Both the position numbers and the translations under genes were made by a program. A model generated the notes under the pieces. It saw only the letters and a list, made by a program, of their open reading frames with translations, was not told the origin of the DNA and searched no databases. Of a stretch of 10,153 nt of DNA, positions 6,917 through 10,153 are shown one piece after another. Origin of the DNA: Chloroflexota bacterium (lineage in GTDB: Bacteria; Chloroflexota; Dormibacteria; CF-121); NCBI GenBank assembly GCA_005882525.1, contig VBGO01000137.1:1-10153 (forward strand), in the 5' to 3' direction. Position 1 is the stretch's first letter. Every line of letters starts with the position of its first letter.

Positions 6917-8122
6917 TCAGACGTACTCGTCCATCGCACGCAGGAAGTTGACATACACCCGCTGCTGTTCCCGAAGGATGCCCAGGCCGCCGAGCTCCCA
7001 CCACTCATCGGGGGTGAAGTAGGCCGAGACCTCGGCCTGGGCGCCCGCCTTGGAGAACCACTGGATCAGGTGCAGGTTGTCGGACTGCAAGAGCCAGAGG
7101 GCGATGTCGATCAGATGGGGATGCTTGGTGAGCTTGGCCTTGTTGTAGATGTGGTGCATCAGCCGGAAGATGCCCTGCTGCGCCTCGTTGCCGAGGAAGA
7201 AGTCCATGCCACCGTCCCCGGCCCAGGTGCAGCCGTATTCGGGGAGGGGCATCTCGTGCGCGGCCTTGAAGCTGGCGATCGCCTCCGACGGGGTCAGGTA
7301 GCGCATCTTGGTCTTGACGAACTCGGCGTGCAGCGCATGCATGAAGGGGAAGATGCCGGAGTCCGCCCGGTGGTGCTCCCCGAACGTCTCGTAGTCCCAG
7401 GCCAGAAAGACGAACTCGCCCATCGCCTGCCGCACCCAGGTCGCGTAGGTATCGGCCATCAGCGGCCAGCCGTTCCACTGCCGGTTACTGAACCGATAGC
7501 CGACGTCGTCGCTCAGCTCGTAGTGGCGGGTAAGGAGCCGCAGCTCCTCATTGGGGTAACGGTAAAGGTGAGTCGGTTCGCGCCAGCCCATCACCCAGGG
7601 CCGGCCGTCCATCACGGCGCCCCGAAAGCCGCTCAACTGCAGCTGGAAGTAGACATCGTTCGACATGAACATCTCGGTCGTGTCGGTGACGGCAATCGTC
7701 TTCTGGAAGGTCTCTTCGAGCTGCCGTTTGCCCCATGCCATCCGCTCGGCGAACGCGGCGATGTCGAGATAGAAGATGAACGAATGATATGGCTCGACCG
7801 CGACCAGCTCGACGTTTTCATGACTGACCAGCTTCTGGAAGCCGGCCAGCACATCCGGGCCATAGCGCCGCATCTGCAGCAGGAAGGAGACGGAGAAGCC
7901 AAGCGAGATCTTCATCCCTTTGTCCACCAGCGATTGGAAGAGCTCGGTCGCGGGCCGGTAGCAGTACTTCGCCACTTTGTCGAAATAGCGCCGGTCCATC
8001 TGGTCGTCGAAGATCAGCGCATCCATTTTCTCGGGCGGCGTGCCCCGCGGAATCAGCTGGGCCGGTAACCGGATGCGGCGCGGCTGGTGCGCAACCATAT
8101 AAATCACAAGCGCGTTCGGCAT
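6917..8122 (-). CDS. GH57 family alpha-amylase-type glycoside hydrolase
   Basis: This 401-residue protein carries the five GH57 signature regions: AHQP (11-14), VEPYHS (109-114), TTEMF with the likely catalytic nucleophile Glu150, AWDYETFGEHH (241-251) with the likely acid/base Asp243, and the GCTWAGDGG region (297-305). DYETFGEH is characteristic of the shorter GH57 alpha-amylase group, as in methanogen and thermophile enzymes, rather than of the longer branching enzymes. It should act on alpha-1,4-glucans; there is no signal peptide, so it is probably cytoplasmic. Start ATG at 8122 has Shine-Dalgarno GAGAGG at 8137-8132 with a 9-nt spacer, lying inside the end of the preceding glycosyltransferase gene, and the two genes are 5 nt apart, so they are surely co-transcribed. 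That pairing suggests that the two enzymes build and trim, or branch, the same polymer. Not every GH57 member with these motifs has a proven amylase activity, so the substrate is inferred. Confidence 0.9.
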   Translation of the reverse strand: MPNALVIYMVAHQPRRIRLPAQLIPRGTPPEKMDALIFDDQMDRRYFDKVAKYCYRPATELFQSLVDKGMKISLGFSVSFLLQMRRYGPDVLAGFQKLVSHENVELVAVEPYHSFIFYLDIAAFAERMAWGKRQLEETFQKTIAVTDTTEMFMSNDVYFQLQLSGFRGAVMDGRPWVMGWREPTHLYRYPNEELRLLTRHYELSDDVGYRFSNRQWNGWPLMADTYATWVRQAMGEFVFLAWDYETFGEHHRADSGIFPFMHALHAEFVKTKMRYLTPSEAIASFKAAHEMPLPEYGCTWAGDGGMDFFLGNEAQQGIFRLMHHIYNKAKLTKHPHLIDIALWLLQSDNLHLIQWFSKAGAQAEVSAYFTPDEWWELGGLGILREQQRVYVNFLRAMDEYV

Positions 8123-8127
8123 CCGCT

Positions 8128-9456
8128 CTATCCTCTCAAAGGGGCCCCTGCGCCGGGCGCGGCCTGTGCATCGCCCGCCACCTTGAGACCCTGTTTGATC
8201 GCTACGAACTCGAGCCGCTGCAGGAGAATGTCGAGCACCCGCTGCCAGGTATAGTCGCGCGCCGTTCGCTGAGCGGCGATCCGCAGGTTACGCGCCGTCT
8301 CCGGATGCGCCGCCAGGTGGGTGACATAGGCGACGATCTCGGCGGCATCCTCGGTCTCGATGACGATCGCGTTCTTGAACGGCTCGGCGTACTCCTCGCC
8401 GGTTGCGCCCACGAAGGCGACGCCGCCGGAGGCCATCGCCTCCAGGCCGACCAGGCCAAACGGCTCGTGCCCGCTGTTGGCCATGGTCGCGGTCGCCGAC
8501 GCGTAAAGCACCGGCAGCAGATCGTCTGGCAGGAAGGCGGTCACGTTCCAGACGTCCGCATCGGCCTGCTCCTTGAGCGCCTTCGCCAGACCGGCGACAT
8601 CCTCGACGCGCGTCGACAGCTGGGCCACGCGCAAGCCACGCTGCGCCGCAAACTCCAGCACCTCACCGCCGAAGGGTTCAAGGCCACCCCGGATAAGGAG
8701 CCGGGTCGTCACCCCGCGCTCCTTCAGCATGGCCGCCGCCGCGATCGCCTGGTGCCAGCGCTTATCCGGGCTGAAGCGGCCGATCTTGAAGAGGAATGCC
8801 GGCGCGTTCACGGCGGCGCGCACGGCGCGCACCTGCGCCGGGCTGACTCGGGCGATCATCGATCCGGGAATACCGTTCGGCACCACGATCGGATTCACGC
8901 CCCAGCGCCACATGATGTGCTTCATGTAGCGGCTCACCGTCATCAGTGTGCAGACGAAGGCCAGCTGCCCCCAATTGATGCGATGGAAGGAGAAATGATT
9001 GTTCGCGTTCCAGAGCAGCAAGCAGCGATCCCGCAAGCCGGCGAAGTAGAGCGCATCGGAGATCAGGCTCATGGCGTGGGCGAGGTGCCACTCTTCACCA
9101 AGCACGACCACCGTGTCTCCGCGCGCGATCGCCGGCTTGATGTAGTCATTGACCAGCGCATCGGGCAGGCTGCGGTTCAGGTCGGCGACCTTGTCGTCCT
9201 CGCCGTCGTAGACGCCGACCGGGTGGTAGCGGCTGATCCATTGGCTCCAGCGATGGAGCCACAGCCGGCCCTCGAGCGCGCTCTCATCGGCCGGCAACGT
9301 GGGGTCGCCGACGAAGAACAGGTGCGTCTCGTAGCCACGCTCGGCCAGCGCCCGAGACAGCTCTTTGACCCGCACGCCCAGCCCACCCGCCTGCGAATAG
9401 ACGTCCGGGCCCTCGAAGGAGAGCACGATGAAGGTGGTCTGCTCCGGCTCCAACAT
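8128..9456 (-). CDS. GT4-type glycosyltransferase (GT-B fold), likely glucan-forming
   Basis: This 442-residue GT-B protein starts with a Rossmann-like strand and the glycine-rich SQAGGLGVRVKEL (21-33), comparable to the KVGGLAD acceptor/donor loop of glycogen synthases. The second domain has GRFSPDKRW (226-234), with the Arg and Lys that usually hold the donor diphosphate, and EPFGLVGLE (331-339), the E-x7-E motif of retaining GT4/GT5 enzymes. It should transfer a sugar, plausibly glucose, from a nucleotide donor with retention of configuration. The start ATG at 9456 overlaps the TGA of the phosphatase gene (TGATG), indicating translational coupling; there is no strong Shine-Dalgarno. Its partner downstream is a GH57 enzyme, an arrangement that recalls mycobacterial Rv3032/Rv3031, where a GT4 and a GH57 enzyme make methylglucose lipopolysaccharide. 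The last 20 residues are Ala/Gly/Pro-rich and probably disordered. Family membership is secure; donor and acceptor are not known. Confidence 0.9.
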   Translation of the reverse strand: MLEPEQTTFIVLSFEGPDVYSQAGGLGVRVKELSRALAERGYETHLFFVGDPTLPADESALEGRLWLHRWSQWISRYHPVGVYDGEDDKVADLNRSLPDALVNDYIKPAIARGDTVVVLGEEWHLAHAMSLISDALYFAGLRDRCLLLWNANNHFSFHRINWGQLAFVCTLMTVSRYMKHIMWRWGVNPIVVPNGIPGSMIARVSPAQVRAVRAAVNAPAFLFKIGRFSPDKRWHQAIAAAAMLKERGVTTRLLIRGGLEPFGGEVLEFAAQRGLRVAQLSTRVEDVAGLAKALKEQADADVWNVTAFLPDDLLPVLYASATATMANSGHEPFGLVGLEAMASGGVAFVGATGEEYAEPFKNAIVIETEDAAEIVAYVTHLAAHPETARNLRIAAQRTARDYTWQRVLDILLQRLEFVAIKQGLKVAGDAQAAPGAGAPLRG

Positions 9457-10153
9457 CAGGGCACCCGCGCGTGGAGGAGCTCGAGCGCATAGGCGTGGAC
9501 CTCGGAAGACAAAGACGCAAGGAGGGTCGTTCGGGCGTCCAGTCGGACCGAGACCGAGTCGATCAAGCGGCCTTCGAAATCGGTGACGATCCCACCCGCC
9601 TCGCGCAGGATGAGGACCGGGCCGGCCAGGTCGAACGACCGGACGGGCGCCGGCGTCGCCTGGAGCGCGATCCCACCGGTTGCCGTATGGCAGAGGTTCA
9701 GCGCGGCCGAGCCGAGCTGGCGGACCTTTTCGGCCCGGGCGACGATGGGCGCCGCCCGCTCGCGCGGCTCCACGCCGGATGGCGCGTCGAACTGGACCAG
9801 GGGTATGGTCCGACCGTCAAACGGCGGCAGCGACGGTCGCAGCGCTTCGCCGTTATGAAATGCCCCGCCGCCCGCGATTGCATGGAACTCGTCCCCAGTC
9901 ACCAGGTTCTGGACATAACCAAGCCGCACGTCCGAGAACCGGTCACCCTCAGTGGCGGCGAACACGACGGCATAGTATGGCAGCCCCATCTTGGCGTTGA
10001 AGCTCCCGTCCAGCGGGTCGGCCAGTACCAGCGTCGGCGAACCGCCAAAGTCGCGTTCGCCGAGTTCCTCCGAGATCAGCTGGAAGCGCAGACCGCTGCG
10101 ATAGGCTTGCTCCAGGTGGCGGACCACGACCTGTTCGGCAAGCTGATCGAGGA
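9456..10153 (-). CDS. Inositol monophosphatase/FBPase-family phosphatase, N-terminus outside window
   Basis: The frame is open at the window edge, leaving 231 residues; an intact family member is about 250-270, so some 30-60 N-terminal residues are missing. The GTG at 10127 is internal, not the start. Metal-binding motifs are present in order: the SEELG acid pair, ADPLDGSFN (the DPxDGT/S loop with both metal-binding aspartates), and SFDLAGPVLILREAGG, the family's C-terminal WDxAA...EAGG signature with the third metal Asp. NAKMGLPYYAV after the DPLDG loop resembles archaeal dual inositol monophosphatase/fructose-1,6-bisphosphatase enzymes more than E. coli SuhB. The reaction would be Mg-dependent removal of phosphate from inositol-1-phosphate or fructose-1,6-bisphosphate. 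The stop overlaps the glycosyltransferase start, so it belongs to that operon. FBPase activity would fit glucan synthesis from gluconeogenic carbon; inositol or other sugar-phosphate substrates are equally possible. Confidence 0.88.
   Translation of the reverse strand, partial: LDQLAEQVVVRHLEQAYRSGLRFQLISEELGERDFGGSPTLVLADPLDGSFNAKMGLPYYAVVFAATEGDRFSDVRLGYVQNLVTGDEFHAIAGGGAFHNGEALRPSLPPFDGRTIPLVQFDAPSGVEPRERAAPIVARAEKVRQLGSAALNLCHTATGGIALQATPAPVRSFDLAGPVLILREAGGIVTDFEGRLIDSVSVRLDARTTLLASLSSEVHAYALELLHARVP

Noticed and set aside
6622..7008. Minus-strand open frame of 128 codons overlapping the end of the GH57 gene
   Set aside because: Its first third overlaps the GH57 coding end out of frame and it has no plausible ribosome site. 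Only a short internal piece resembles DUF488, and the family's C-terminus is in a different frame, so I treat it as part of a remnant.
6479..8068. Long plus-strand open frame (529 codons) opposite the GH57 gene and the gap
   Set aside because: Most of it is antisense to the GH57 gene; no domain, Shine-Dalgarno site or hydrophobic pattern supports it.
8305..9492. Long plus-strand open frame (395 codons) opposite the glycosyltransferase gene
   Set aside because: Mirror frame of a well-supported GT4 gene with low-information His/Arg/Gly-rich composition.
10125..10127. GTG at 10127 as the start of the phosphatase gene
   Set aside because: The frame remains open upstream to the window edge with family-like residues (LDQLAEQV), and the conserved N-terminal portion would be missing.

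Overview
The window is GC-rich (roughly 60-65% by eye) bacterial DNA. Every gene I can support lies on the minus strand, so transcription runs from high to low coordinates. It contains no rRNA, tRNA, CRISPR array or recognisable transposase. Starts at GTG and TTG are common. Gene content (GH57 enzymes, a GT5 glycogen synthase fused to GH57, an archaeal-type inositol monophosphatase/FBPase-like protein, a high-GC lipoprotein transporter component) suggests a soil or environmental lineage such as Chloroflexota or Dormibacterota. That placement is a weak inference, because no taxonomic marker is present.

Layout in transcription order. (1) 10153-9456: an inositol-monophosphatase-family protein whose N-terminus lies beyond the window. 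(2) 9456-8128: a GT4-type glycosyltransferase whose start overlaps the previous stop as TGATG. (3) 8122-6917: a GH57 alpha-amylase-type enzyme beginning 5 nt after the glycosyltransferase stop. These three look like one operon. (4) 6916-6522: about 395 bp without an intact gene, holding two abutting GC-rich hairpins, an apparent decayed DUF488-family gene, and a candidate promoter with a palindrome in its spacer. (5) 6521-6117: a stand-alone CheY-like receiver protein. (6) An 84-bp gap with a perfect 8-bp inverted repeat. (7) 6032-5370: a three-helix membrane protein of unknown function. (8) 5354-1617: a 1245-residue protein joining a GH57 domain, a beta-sandwich carbohydrate-binding-like domain and a complete GT5 glycogen synthase. 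(9) 1616-1449: a short intergenic region with alternative hairpins. (10) 1448-1: a peptide-type ABC transporter solute-binding lipoprotein running off the window.

The common theme is alpha-glucan (glycogen-like) metabolism. One protein appears to combine an ADP-glucose-type chain-elongating synthase with a GH57 hydrolase or transglycosidase. A separate GT4/GH57 pair gives a second synthase-plus-GH57 combination, and the phosphatase could feed gluconeogenic sugar phosphates or make inositol. The receiver protein and the small membrane protein sit between the two glucan modules and could couple them to a signal. The solute-binding lipoprotein is probably a separate transcription unit. The most distinctive item is the GH57-linker-GlgA fusion with a second GT/GH57 pair encoded nearby.
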